Positions 7,912-16,017 of a stretch of 57,799 bases of DNA are shown here, piece by piece; positions within the stretch are counted from its first letter, which is position 1; each line of letters opens with the position of its first letter. Source of the stretch: Clostridiales bacterium (GTDB lineage: Bacteria > Bacillota > Clostridia > Saccharofermentanales > Saccharofermentanaceae); assembly GCA_017964005.1 (NCBI GenBank), contig JAGCSR010000042.1, forward strand, positions 1 through 57,799, given 5' to 3'. The notes beneath the pieces were generated by a model. That model was not told the DNA's origin and did no database searches. It was given only the letters and a program-made list of their open reading frames with translations. The translations under genes were made by a program, and so were the position numbers.

Positions 7912-10900
7912 ATGAAGATAATGAATAAGATCATTTGCAGATCAATCGGAGCTTTGCTGGCGTTGGTTATGCTGATTTCAGTATTCTCTGGCATGGAGGT
8001 CATGGCAGACGGCACACAGCAGATGGCTGCGTCATGCAACATCACCTGTGAGTTTGACAACAACTTCTCACTGGTCTATTACTACAAGATCAATTCTACA
8101 GGTAACTTTACCGATCCTTACCTTAACGTTGTATTTTTCAAATACGCTGACCAAACCGGTACATATACCAGACAGACCATTAACGTAAAGGATTACACCT
8201 ACGATTCCTCTTCCGGGACCTACCGTTTTGTATTCAGCGGGATATCGGCAGCTGAGATGGGCAATACCGTTAAAGCAAGGCTTTGCGCATATCTCGGTAA
8301 TCAGGTATATGCAAGTGAGTATTCCGATTACAGTGTTAAGACATACGCAGAAGATGTTCTTGCCGCGAAGATGTCGAGCACTAAAAATGCTGACAGGAAA
8401 CTCTGCACCCTGATGGTTGACATGCTCAACTACGGTACATCAGCTCAGGTTTACTTCGGAAGGCATACCAATTTCCTTGCGAACAGGAGTCTTACTTCCG
8501 AGCAGAAAGCAGTTGCATCTGACCTTGTCCTTTCTGCCCGGACCCATCTTGATAAGGGGAATCTTGCCAATGCTCAGGCAGTTCTCAGGAAGATCGCAAT
8601 GTCCTTCGATAACTCTGTAGATCCCGTTGTGTATGCGTCTTTCACATCCGGACCTTCTGACAGTGTATATGCCGAATTGAGCTATACGGATATGGAAGGT
8701 GCGACTCAGAGCATGCGGGTCGGTTCGAAGGATTTTGAATACGACAGCGCGGCAGGTCTTTACCGAATGGAGTTTGAGGGGATCTCTCCTTTGTACTTCA
8801 GGACTCCATTCAAGATCGTATTCAAAGACGGTTCCAAAGCGATAAGTGCCGTGACGACATACAGCGTCGAGACCTACGTCCATGATATCCTTGGCGGGGA
8901 CTACGAAGCTCAGACCAAGGACCTTGCTATGAACCTGCTTACTTACGGTGATTCGGCATGTGCTTTCTATGAAGCATACGGATCTTCGGAGCAGCCGATA
9001 ATCGATGACGGTATATCAACATACAAGAACAGTAAGTATACCAAGGATATGCCTAATGCCGTTATTGTCATTCCGTCTTCCGCATCAATACAAGAACAGT
9101 ATGCTGCAAATCTGATCCAAAAGTACATAGCAGCAGAAGATAACTACACGCCTTCCATCATCAAGGACTCTGTAGCTCAGGGTTCCAAGGGTTTTGAGAT
9201 TTCCGTCGGCAATACCAACCGTCCTCACGGAACAGCTAAATATTCGTCTGACGGGTCTTACAAGATCTATTCATATGACAACGGAATCTCCATTAAGGGT
9301 GTAGGCAAGCGCGGCACCATCGACGGAGCCGGCAAGTTCCTTGCTCTTTGCGGAGGATACTATTGGTTGTCTTTCGAAGATGGATACAGAACGAACCAGA
9401 CAAAGTTTAAGTATGAGACAAATATCAATTATGATTATCAGCGTGCCTTTACATTCACGGATATCGATGCTTGTTATGGTACCAAGAATACGAATGATTA
9501 CTGCATGATGGATATATCGGGCAGCCTCAACGGACACTTCTCGCTGAACGATGTAACACTGAATGGCGTGAAAGTTGCGTCTGAAGAATGGTATCTTTAT
9601 TCCAAGGATAATACTGCCGAGTACAACCCCGGTCAGGTGCATACCATGCTGACCGAGTACTTCCATATGGCTGACTACAATCAACACAAGGATTGGTTTG
9701 CCCTGATCAATGTTGCCGGACCCAATGAGCCTGCCAGGTATGAGCGCTGCTTTGTTCAGCCCTGCCTTACTAACGAAAACGTTTATAAGCGCATTAAGGA
9801 GCAGGTATTTAAGATCCTTAAGAATGAGAACGGTTACAGCAACTACAACAAGAATGCTCCTATGCAGATAATATCCTTGTGTCAGGATGATAATTCATCA
9901 TATTGTACCTGCAGTAATTGTAAGGCTTTCCGCGAGAAATATCAGGGCAAAGATGTAAAAGGTGAGTATGATTCAACCTTTGAGACCTGTCTATATCTTG
10001 ATCTTTGCAACAAGATCTCAAAAGAGGTAAAAGCTGCAGGATATAAGAATGTATATATCGATATGCTTGCATATACGACAACGATCAGACCTCCCGAAGG
10101 ATTGAATGTCGATGATCACGTTATCATCCGCTATGCACCGCTCAACCGTTGTTATGCACATAACTGTGATGATACACAGTGCCAGAGGAACCTGGATTAC
10201 GGATATTACCTTAAGACCTGGCTCAACATGTGCAAGAACGGCGGTCAGGTTTGGATCTGGGACTATAATGCCAACTGGCATTCTACGATAATGCCTTTCC
10301 CCAACGTCCAGGCAATGTGTCACGATATAGCCTATTACAAGCAGATGGGGGTAAAGGGAGTTTATCTTCAGAGTAACGACAGGCATACGGACTGTGATAC
10401 GGAATTCGGAGATATAAGGCTCTATATCGAAAACGTTCTCCTCGAGAACCCCAATGCCGATGTTGATAAGGAACTCGAATTCTTCCTGAACGAATTCTAC
10501 GGTGCGGGGGCACCCTACATCAAAGAGTATCTGGAGATCATGACCAACCAGGGTAAGAGGCACTTCTGCGGCTCTGATGCCCCGAAATGGGCTCCATGGC
10601 AGTTCAGATTGTTCTGCATGAAATATGATATCAGGCCGAGAGAGATGTTCAACAACACCTATATCGATTACGACGGAACTGATTACACTTCGACCATGAA
10701 GACGAATAACAGGATGCCCGATTCGGAAATAAACAAGTGTGAGAATATCTATAACGAAGCAATGGCCGCCGTCGCCAACGATACAGCCAGACATAAGTTT
10801 ACGACAGGAAGGACCCTTGTCAGCTGGAAGCTTGTCAAGTCAGTCTTGAAGGTTAAGGAATTTGGGACTGCTTCCACTTATAAGTCGCAGAACGAGAAAC

Positions 10901-11016
10901 TCTATAAAGAACTTGTAAATACATATAAGACGAGCATGTTCAGTCTGACCTGGAGAGATATAACAAATACCAAGTTAGATAAGGATCCCAGTGAGTGGGT
11001 CGTCAAAAAACAGTAA
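7912..11016 (+). CDS. Secreted DUF4838 glycosidase-like protein with two N-terminal modules
   Basis: This encodes a 1034-residue exported protein. The ATG at 7912 is chosen because AGGAAG lies 5-6 bp upstream; the GTG at 7906 overlaps that site. A signal peptide ends near VMADG. Residues about 35-345 repeat the two-module arrangement of the preceding protein (GTYRFVFSGISAAEMG, MLNYGTSAQVYFGRHTN, GLYRMEFEGISP, LLTYGDSACAFY). The C-terminal ~650 residues match DUF4838: a GH20-N-like domain (IVIPSSASIQEQYAANLIQ), then a TIM-barrel-like region with CQDDNSSYCTCSNCKAF, GGQVWIWDYNANWHST and GVKGVYLQSNDR. DUF4838 proteins resemble alpha-glucuronidase/hexosaminidase families and are thought to act on polysaccharides. 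The gene starts 23 bp after its neighbour, so one mRNA is likely. Confidence 0.88.
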   Translation: MKIMNKIICRSIGALLALVMLISVFSGMEVMADGTQQMAASCNITCEFDNNFSLVYYYKINSTGNFTDPYLNVVFFKYADQTGTYTRQTINVKDYTYDSSSGTYRFVFSGISAAEMGNTVKARLCAYLGNQVYASEYSDYSVKTYAEDVLAAKMSSTKNADRKLCTLMVDMLNYGTSAQVYFGRHTNFLANRSLTSEQKAVASDLVLSARTHLDKGNLANAQAVLRKIAMSFDNSVDPVVYASFTSGPSDSVYAELSYTDMEGATQSMRVGSKDFEYDSAAGLYRMEFEGISPLYFRTPFKIVFKDGSKAISAVTTYSVETYVHDILGGDYEAQTKDLAMNLLTYGDSACAFYEAYGSSEQPIIDDGISTYKNSKYTKDMPNAVIVIPSSASIQEQYAANLIQKYIAAEDNYTPSIIKDSVAQGSKGFEISVGNTNRPHGTAKYSSDGSYKIYSYDNGISIKGVGKRGTIDGAGKFLALCGGYYWLSFEDGYRTNQTKFKYETNINYDYQRAFTFTDIDACYGTKNTNDYCMMDISGSLNGHFSLNDVTLNGVKVASEEWYLYSKDNTAEYNPGQVHTMLTEYFHMADYNQHKDWFALINVAGPNEPARYERCFVQPCLTNENVYKRIKEQVFKILKNENGYSNYNKNAPMQIISLCQDDNSSYCTCSNCKAFREKYQGKDVKGEYDSTFETCLYLDLCNKISKEVKAAGYKNVYIDMLAYTTTIRPPEGLNVDDHVIIRYAPLNRCYAHNCDDTQCQRNLDYGYYLKTWLNMCKNGGQVWIWDYNANWHSTIMPFPNVQAMCHDIAYYKQMGVKGVYLQSNDRHTDCDTEFGDIRLYIENVLLENPNADVDKELEFFLNEFYGAGAPYIKEYLEIMTNQGKRHFCGSDAPKWAPWQFRLFCMKYDIRPREMFNNTYIDYDGTDYTSTMKTNNRMPDSEINKCENIYNEAMAAVANDTARHKFTTGRTLVSWKLVKSVLKVKEFGTASTYKSQNEKLYKELVNTYKTSMFSLTWRDITNTKLDKDPSEWVVKKQ

Positions 11017-11040
11017 TAAGAGATTTGATTGGAGGTATAT

Positions 11041-12213
11041 ATGATGTTTAAGAAGATCGCTTTGATAAGCTTTACGATGCTGATGGTTATGATGCTCATT
11101 CCCGCTGTTGCACTCAAGGCAGCAGGCGAATATGAAGGACCGGCTATCCAGATCGGTGATGCAGGCAGCGGCGATGTAACGCCCGTACCTACTGCAGTAA
11201 CACCTGTTCCTACTGATGTGACGCCCGTTCCCACGGCGGTAACACCTGTACCTACGGGAAGTGGTGACGTAACACCTGTTCCAACTGATGTAACACCCGT
11301 TCCCACTACTGCAGACGGCGGTGATGTAACGCCTGTTCCCACAACCGCAGACGGCAGCGTTGGTACAACAGTTACGACCGCACCGGTCAATACGGCGACT
11401 CCTACGGCAACCTCCACTCCTACGGCAACGCCCACACCGGCAGTAACATTGTCTCTCAACAAGATCAATGCTGTTGTGGCATGTGATAAGGTAATCTCTC
11501 TGAATGCAACTCTTACGAATTCGACAGATAATGTTGTATGGACAACTTCCGATAAGAAGGTTGCAACGGTTGATGCTTACGGCAACATCAAGGCAAAGAT
11601 GGCGGGTACGGTCGCTATAACAGCATCCGCTGCCGGAAAGAGTGCTTCCTGTACCGTTACGGTCCTCTATAAGGATGTAACGAACAGCAAGGATTTCTGG
11701 TATGGTCCGACCAATTATCTGACTGCTGCAGGTATCGTCAAGGGATATGACAAACAGACTATGTTCAAACCTGCCAACAACTGCACAAGAGCTCAGATGG
11801 TAACATTTATCTGGAGGCTTATGGGTGAGCCCGCACCTAAGGCTGCAACCTGCAAGTTCTCGGATGTCAAAGAGAAGGATTATTTCTACAAGGCATGCAT
11901 CTGGGGTAATGAGAACGGAATCGTAGAAGGCTACAAGGACGGAACATTCGGTCCTCAGATCGTGTGCGCAAGAAAGCACGCCGTAACGTTCCTTTGGAGA
12001 CTTGCAGGCAAGCCCGCTCCGAAGGACACGAAGAATAAGTTCTCCGATGTCAAGAAGACAGATTACTTCTACAAGGCAACCCTCTGGGCATCCGAACAGA
12101 ATATCCTGGCAGGCTACTCTGACGGCACGTTCCGTCCGGACGGCGACTGCCTGAGACGTCAGATGGTTACATTCCTTTATAAGTACGATAAGAATGTCAA
12201 CAAAAAAGGATAA
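11041..12213 (+). CDS. SLH-domain cell-surface protein with Pro/Thr linker and Big_2 domain
   Basis: This encodes about 390 residues. GGAGG at 11031-11035 suits the ATG at 11041 or the adjacent one at 11044; the frame extends upstream to a TTG that is ignored. A signal peptide ends at LKAAG. Next come about 90 residues of PVPT repeats (VTPVPTxVTPVPT), a Big_2-type Ig-like domain (LSLNKINAVVACDKVISL ... CTVTV, about residues 140-220) and three C-terminal SLH repeats, each with a VxGYxDGTFxP-type core and an xxMVTFxWRL helix. SLH domains bind pyruvylated secondary cell wall polymer, so this protein is wall-anchored. It is the third gene of the secreted cluster and the only one with an anchor, so it may display or tether partners. 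Confidence 0.92.
   Translation: MMFKKIALISFTMLMVMMLIPAVALKAAGEYEGPAIQIGDAGSGDVTPVPTAVTPVPTDVTPVPTAVTPVPTGSGDVTPVPTDVTPVPTTADGGDVTPVPTTADGSVGTTVTTAPVNTATPTATSTPTATPTPAVTLSLNKINAVVACDKVISLNATLTNSTDNVVWTTSDKKVATVDAYGNIKAKMAGTVAITASAAGKSASCTVTVLYKDVTNSKDFWYGPTNYLTAAGIVKGYDKQTMFKPANNCTRAQMVTFIWRLMGEPAPKAATCKFSDVKEKDYFYKACIWGNENGIVEGYKDGTFGPQIVCARKHAVTFLWRLAGKPAPKDTKNKFSDVKKTDYFYKATLWASEQNILAGYSDGTFRPDGDCLRRQMVTFLYKYDKNVNKKG
11172..11352 (+). repeat. In-frame PVPT minisatellite
   Basis: Imperfect tandem copies of a 12-24 bp unit encode VTPVPT, interrupted by GSGD, TADGGD and similar spacers. Codons vary between copies (GTACCT, GTTCCC, GTTCCT), so it is an old repeat kept at protein level as an extended, probably glycosylated, wall-spanning linker. 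Length polymorphism between strains is expected. Confidence 0.75.
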
Positions 12214-12263
12214 GCCGGGCGTTTATAACTAAGACAATTTTCCAATTATAGATCCTCAAACAC

Positions 12264-12313
12264 AAAGGTGGCAGAGACCTCTTCCGAAGAAGAATGAACT
12301 GCCACTTTTGTAA
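12264..12313 (+). terminator. Probable terminator after SLH gene
   Basis: AAAGGTGGCA (12264-12273) pairs with TGCCACTTTT (12300-12309) with one G.U pair. The interior holds a small CTTC/GAAG hairpin and the tail is TTTTGTAAT. The long loop and short T-run make it weaker than the others. The tail overlaps the -35 of the following promoter. Confidence 0.5.
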
Positions 12314-12337
12314 TGCCCGCAAGATCGGTGATATAAT
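12308..12337 (+). promoter_or_regulatory. Promoter of Cas10/RAMP operon, apparently leaderless
   Basis: TTGTAA (12308-12313), an 18-bp spacer and a perfect TATAAT (12332-12337) lie only 6 bp before the ATG at 12344. Transcription normally begins about 6-8 bp after the -10, which is at the start codon itself. No purine-rich ribosome site lies between the -10 and the ATG. The mRNA would therefore be leaderless, unlike nearly every other gene in this window. Confidence 0.7.
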
Positions 12338-12343
12338 ACCCTT

Positions 12344-12721
12344 ATGCTGATCAATTGTACTAATCATCCCTATGAGATATGGCATGAGTCGCAGCGCGAG
12401 GCCGCGGCTCAATACGGTGAGGTCAAAGATCTGCCGTTCCCCGATATATCTCCGGATCTGACACCCGATGATCTTCGGGCATTGGCTGCCGAGTACGGGG
12501 ACACTATCGAGGCCATGTCTCCTGCGGCCGTACTCGTTGCAGGGGAATTCACTTTCGCGTTCATGCTGACGGACAGGCTCCTTAATGACGGAGTGAAGGT
12601 GGTTTGTACCTGTTCGAGGCGCGTTACCGAGGAAGTCAAAAAGCCTGACGGTACCAACGAGAAGAAGGTATCTTTCCTGTTCGAAGGTTTCCGGGAATAT
12701 TCCAGGTACGATAAAGGGTAA
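12344..12721 (+). CDS. Csx20/Csx15-like CRISPR-associated small Rossmann-type protein
   Basis: This encodes a 125-residue cytosolic protein. The opening MLINCTNHPYEIWHESQ and the core VLVAGEFTFAFMLTDRLLND followed by TCSRRVTEE and FEGFREY match my recollection of the Csx20/Csx15 group: an N-terminal 'NHP..W...Q' or 'SH.LT..Q' strand-turn, 'vlvqGdf.at..mv' in the middle, and 'TTkR...E' and 'F.h.rFR.Y' at the end. That group accompanies type III CRISPR loci and is suspected to bind or degrade cyclic oligoadenylates (ring-nuclease-type role). The role here is inferred from the group and from its place as first gene of an operon with a Cas10-like polymerase. The start is fixed by conservation from residue 1; it has no ribosome site (see promoter). 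Confidence 0.6.
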   Translation: MLINCTNHPYEIWHESQREAAAQYGEVKDLPFPDISPDLTPDDLRALAAEYGDTIEAMSPAAVLVAGEFTFAFMLTDRLLNDGVKVVCTCSRRVTEEVKKPDGTNEKKVSFLFEGFREYSRYDKG

Positions 12722-12733
12722 CGGTGATCTGCG

Positions 12734-14287
12734 ATGGATAAGGAGTTGTTGGATAAAGAGGTCCTGTGCATTTTCGATACGAGGAAGATACAAAGATATA
12801 TCTTCCGCAGTAATTCTTTTGTGGACACGATAGGCGCCAGTGATCTCGTAACGCACATCCTGAACGATGCCATCCTTAATGCCCTTCAGACCGTTGAACC
12901 TGCCCTTGATGAGTCAGAATACGATATCGATACATCCCCGGATGTTCCGGTCCCGTACTTCGATTCAGATAAGATAAAGTTCCAGCTGATATCATCTTCA
13001 TCCGGCAATGCCCTGTGTATCGTGCGTACGGGGAGACTTTGTCAGAAGATAATCCGCAAGGTGTCCGGGTGGTATCTGAGGAACGGTTATTCTCTTAATC
13101 TTGCGGTTGCCGTAACGGAGAAAACGGACGATCCTGCGGCTGATATGTTCCGGTTATATCTGAGACTTAACGAGAACAAAGGGTCTGCCGAGAACCTCTC
13201 GCCGGCACCGCCGCTTCCGGTGGTCGTCAAAGAGGACAGAACCGGCGAGCCGTGCATAGGGATCGATGAGGATACGGGAGAATACTATTCTTCGACATCG
13301 CTGATCCGCCGCAGGGAAGCTGCGAAAAGGGATTCGATCGTGGACATGAATGACCTTAGAACGACCCGCGCTTTCAACGGCAGGGAATATATAGCTTTCA
13401 TACATACAGACGGCAATAATCTGGGGATCACTGTAAGCAGGATCCTCTTCAATCAAAAAGACTATATCGGGAGTATCCGTGCGAGAAGGACGATCACGAA
13501 GAAGATATCGGAACTGTACGAGAAGATCACGCGGAGGACCATTGCCGATCTTAGGGAATATTTTGACAAAGACGGAGTTCCGGATAAAGGATCTTTCGAA
13601 GAGAATTTCTACCTGGTCCATCAGGGCGGAGACGATGTGAACTGCATCTGCAACGCTTCCCTTGCGATACAGTTCCTTAAGTTCTTCTATAAGAATCTTG
13701 AAGGCGAGTATCTTTGGGATTCGGAAGAATTCAAAGTACCGCTGTATGTATGTTCGGGAGTTGCTTTCGTTACGAAGGACATCAGCTTCCATACCGCGTT
13801 TCATAAAGCTGAGGAATGCTGTGACAATGCCAAGAGCGTTGCCAAGGAAGACAGGAACCTCAAGGACGGTCTTGCATCTAACTGGATGGATTATCAGGTC
13901 CTGGAGGATTCCGATTCACAGGAACTCGATGTCTTGAGAAGAAGGATATATGTTACCGGTGAGAGGATAAGGCTTCTTATGAGACCTTATAGTCTTGATC
14001 CTTCTGATGAGGATAAACCTTACTCTTATGCTAATCTTATTTCTTCTGCGAAGGCCGTAAGAGACCTGGATCTTCCAAGGTCATCCCAGGAGATGCTGAG
14101 GCTTTCCTACTCCATCGGAAGGACGGAATTCCGTAAATGGATATCCGATATGAGAAATGACGGTGTCGATCTTACGAAGATCCTTGGAAAGTCGCTTTAT
14201 GAAGATGAGGATAAGATCTCACATGCCACATGGTTTGATGCATGTGAATTGTCTGAATTCATACCCGGAAGAGAGGAGGGGTGCTGA
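12734..14287 (+). CDS. Cas10-like nucleotide cyclase/polymerase (no HD domain)
   Basis: This encodes a 517-residue protein. The N-terminus FDTRKIQRYIFRSNSFVDTI (14-33) with GASDLV is the start of the first Cas10/Cmr2 palm; that palm's GGG motif is degenerate (SSSSGNALCIV, 88-97). The second palm carries the metal-binding FIHTDGNNLG (222-231, Asp226) and GGDD (298-301, Asp300/Asp301), plus the helical ISFHTAFHKAEECCDNAK (350-367) typical of Cas10. In Cas10 these residues make cyclic oligoadenylate from ATP when the complex binds target RNA. There is no N-terminal HD nuclease, and the protein is shorter than usual Cas10 (about 700-1000 residues). The stop overlaps the next start as TGATG. Catalytic competence is inferred from the intact GGDD. 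Confidence 0.85.
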   Translation: MDKELLDKEVLCIFDTRKIQRYIFRSNSFVDTIGASDLVTHILNDAILNALQTVEPALDESEYDIDTSPDVPVPYFDSDKIKFQLISSSSGNALCIVRTGRLCQKIIRKVSGWYLRNGYSLNLAVAVTEKTDDPAADMFRLYLRLNENKGSAENLSPAPPLPVVVKEDRTGEPCIGIDEDTGEYYSSTSLIRRREAAKRDSIVDMNDLRTTRAFNGREYIAFIHTDGNNLGITVSRILFNQKDYIGSIRARRTITKKISELYEKITRRTIADLREYFDKDGVPDKGSFEENFYLVHQGGDDVNCICNASLAIQFLKFFYKNLEGEYLWDSEEFKVPLYVCSGVAFVTKDISFHTAFHKAEECCDNAKSVAKEDRNLKDGLASNWMDYQVLEDSDSQELDVLRRRIYVTGERIRLLMRPYSLDPSDEDKPYSYANLISSAKAVRDLDLPRSSQEMLRLSYSIGRTEFRKWISDMRNDGVDLTKILGKSLYEDEDKISHATWFDACELSEFIPGREEGC

Positions 14288-16014
14288 TGTATACCGTTAT
14301 CATCAAGACGATCGGCGAAGTCAGTTTCCCGCAGGGCATCAATTCCTCTGTCGGGTACAGGTATGACGTACCTCTCGGAAGGCTCGGAATCCCTCTTATT
14401 CCGCTGGAACACATACTGTCTGAGGATGAAGAACTGCCCTCGGGGATACGGGTGGGATTTGCTCATCCTGACGGATATCTCGGGCTTGTTAAGAGCGCCA
14501 ACTCACTGTGCGGCATCATCCCCAACGGAGCTTCCTATGTAAGGAATTTCTTTACGAACGAGAGATTTATTCCCGACAAAAGATACAGTGTGAGATCGAT
14601 CAAGCCGGGACTGACATTTACCGCGAATATCTTTTTCGATGAGAAAGACAAAGACCTGATCAAAAAGAAGCTGTCTTCCATCACGCATATCGGAGTCTGT
14701 GATGACGGGATTACCGGTGAAGTCAAGGTCAAGCTTACGACCACTTATGATGTAACTGAAGATATCCTGGAACTCCATGACAAATGCGATTACAGGAGGA
14801 TCGATATCTCCTGGCTAATTATGACACCGATATGTTTTGCAAAACCTTATCAGGACGGTATCAAGACGGATCTGTTTATTCCGGGAGTTGAGATCTTCAG
14901 GGAACTTCAGAGAGGCATGGCCAAAGGATATGACGTCGACTGGGGGAGCCTGATATGTTCGAATGCTTACATATCCCAAAAAGGCGTAAGGTTTATCCCG
15001 ACTCCCCTTTGCGCATCTGTCGTAAAGCTGGACAGGGAACAGTTACGGTACAGGCTGGCTCCGGGCAAAGACCCTTCGATACTGGAGCAGGACCTCACTT
15101 TGGAAGGAACATATACCAGAGATCCCGAAGAGCACACTATGGTCTACACGGTTCCTGAGACCGAGAAGATATTGTCGCGGAACAAAAAGACTTACGATGC
15201 GCTCATTCCGGGTCAGATATTTGCCGGGTCTGTCTATGGCAGCGACAAAGATATAAGAGCTATTGCAGAATATATCACAGCGCATCCTTCCACGAATATG
15301 GGGACATTGTCCACCGAAGGTTACGGCGAGGTTTACTGCCGTATCGATAGTGTCGCAGAAGATGTGATCTCCACTGAGATATTAAGCAGGAGCTTTGATG
15401 TGTGCTGTGCATCAAATGTTATGCTGCTCGGGGACAACGGTCTTCCCGTGGTATCTGCCGAGGCGCTCAAAGAAGAACTGGAATATGTTCTCGGAAATGA
15501 CGTAAAGCTTAGGGTGACAGGCAAGTTCACGGATATGTATAAGGACTACGGGATAGATCCGGACCGCGGAGAAGTGCGTCCTGTCGTCGGATGCATTGCG
15601 GCTGGGTCGGTCCTTCGTATCGAGTGTGATGATGCGATCGATATCTCACCAATACTTCATACTTTCATCGGTGAACGCAACAGGTCGGGTTACGGCGAGA
15701 TCGTAACATACCCTGCAAGAGGCGGGTACTACAGGCTTGCGGACAAAGTATTGATCTCAAGATATCAGATGGATCTCGATTCTTCGAGAAGGGATGTGCA
15801 GATCGGAGCGAACTTTACCAAGAGCGTGATCACAGATATGGTAAGATCCCGTATCCACGGGATCGCAATAAACGACCGCAAGGAGTTTCTTGAGGGAGTT
15901 CCCGCGGATGACCTGATCCCCATCGACATCTTAAGGATGATGAGGGACAGGTTCGATCCCACTCTGTCGGATGATATCCTGATTGAATGGTACAACGAAG
16001 GATTGGAGGGATAA
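14287..16014 (+). CDS. Fused multi-RAMP (Cas7/Cas5-like) CRISPR-associated protein
   Basis: This encodes 575 residues, starting at the ATG that overlaps the Cas10 stop, with GAGGAGGGG upstream. Several RAMP/RRM-like units appear fused. Unit 1 starts YTVIIKTIGEV and has YDVPLGRLGIPLIP (about 26-39), which aligns with the Csm3 'D.P....G.PYIPGSS' region, with Asp27 where Csm3 has its RNA-cleaving Asp; its glycine loop (HIGVCDDGITGEV, 134-146) is degenerate. Further units end in canonical glycine-rich loops, GTLSTEGYGEV (339-349) and FIGERNRSGYGEI (460-472). RAMP proteins form the backbone or crRNA-binding parts of type III complexes. Fusion of several in one chain beside a short Cas10 suggests a minimised effector complex, perhaps derived from subtype III-D (Csx10-like). 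Unit boundaries are approximate. Confidence 0.75.
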   Translation: MYTVIIKTIGEVSFPQGINSSVGYRYDVPLGRLGIPLIPLEHILSEDEELPSGIRVGFAHPDGYLGLVKSANSLCGIIPNGASYVRNFFTNERFIPDKRYSVRSIKPGLTFTANIFFDEKDKDLIKKKLSSITHIGVCDDGITGEVKVKLTTTYDVTEDILELHDKCDYRRIDISWLIMTPICFAKPYQDGIKTDLFIPGVEIFRELQRGMAKGYDVDWGSLICSNAYISQKGVRFIPTPLCASVVKLDREQLRYRLAPGKDPSILEQDLTLEGTYTRDPEEHTMVYTVPETEKILSRNKKTYDALIPGQIFAGSVYGSDKDIRAIAEYITAHPSTNMGTLSTEGYGEVYCRIDSVAEDVISTEILSRSFDVCCASNVMLLGDNGLPVVSAEALKEELEYVLGNDVKLRVTGKFTDMYKDYGIDPDRGEVRPVVGCIAAGSVLRIECDDAIDISPILHTFIGERNRSGYGEIVTYPARGGYYRLADKVLISRYQMDLDSSRRDVQIGANFTKSVITDMVRSRIHGIAINDRKEFLEGVPADDLIPIDILRMMRDRFDPTLSDDILIEWYNEGLEG

Positions 16015-16017
16015 GAT

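Noticed and set aside
10902..11979. Long minus-strand open frames opposite the SLH gene
   Set aside because: Low-complexity Val/Gly- and Cys/Arg-rich translations are mirror images of the PVPT repeat DNA; the plus strand has signal peptide, Big_2 and SLH domains.
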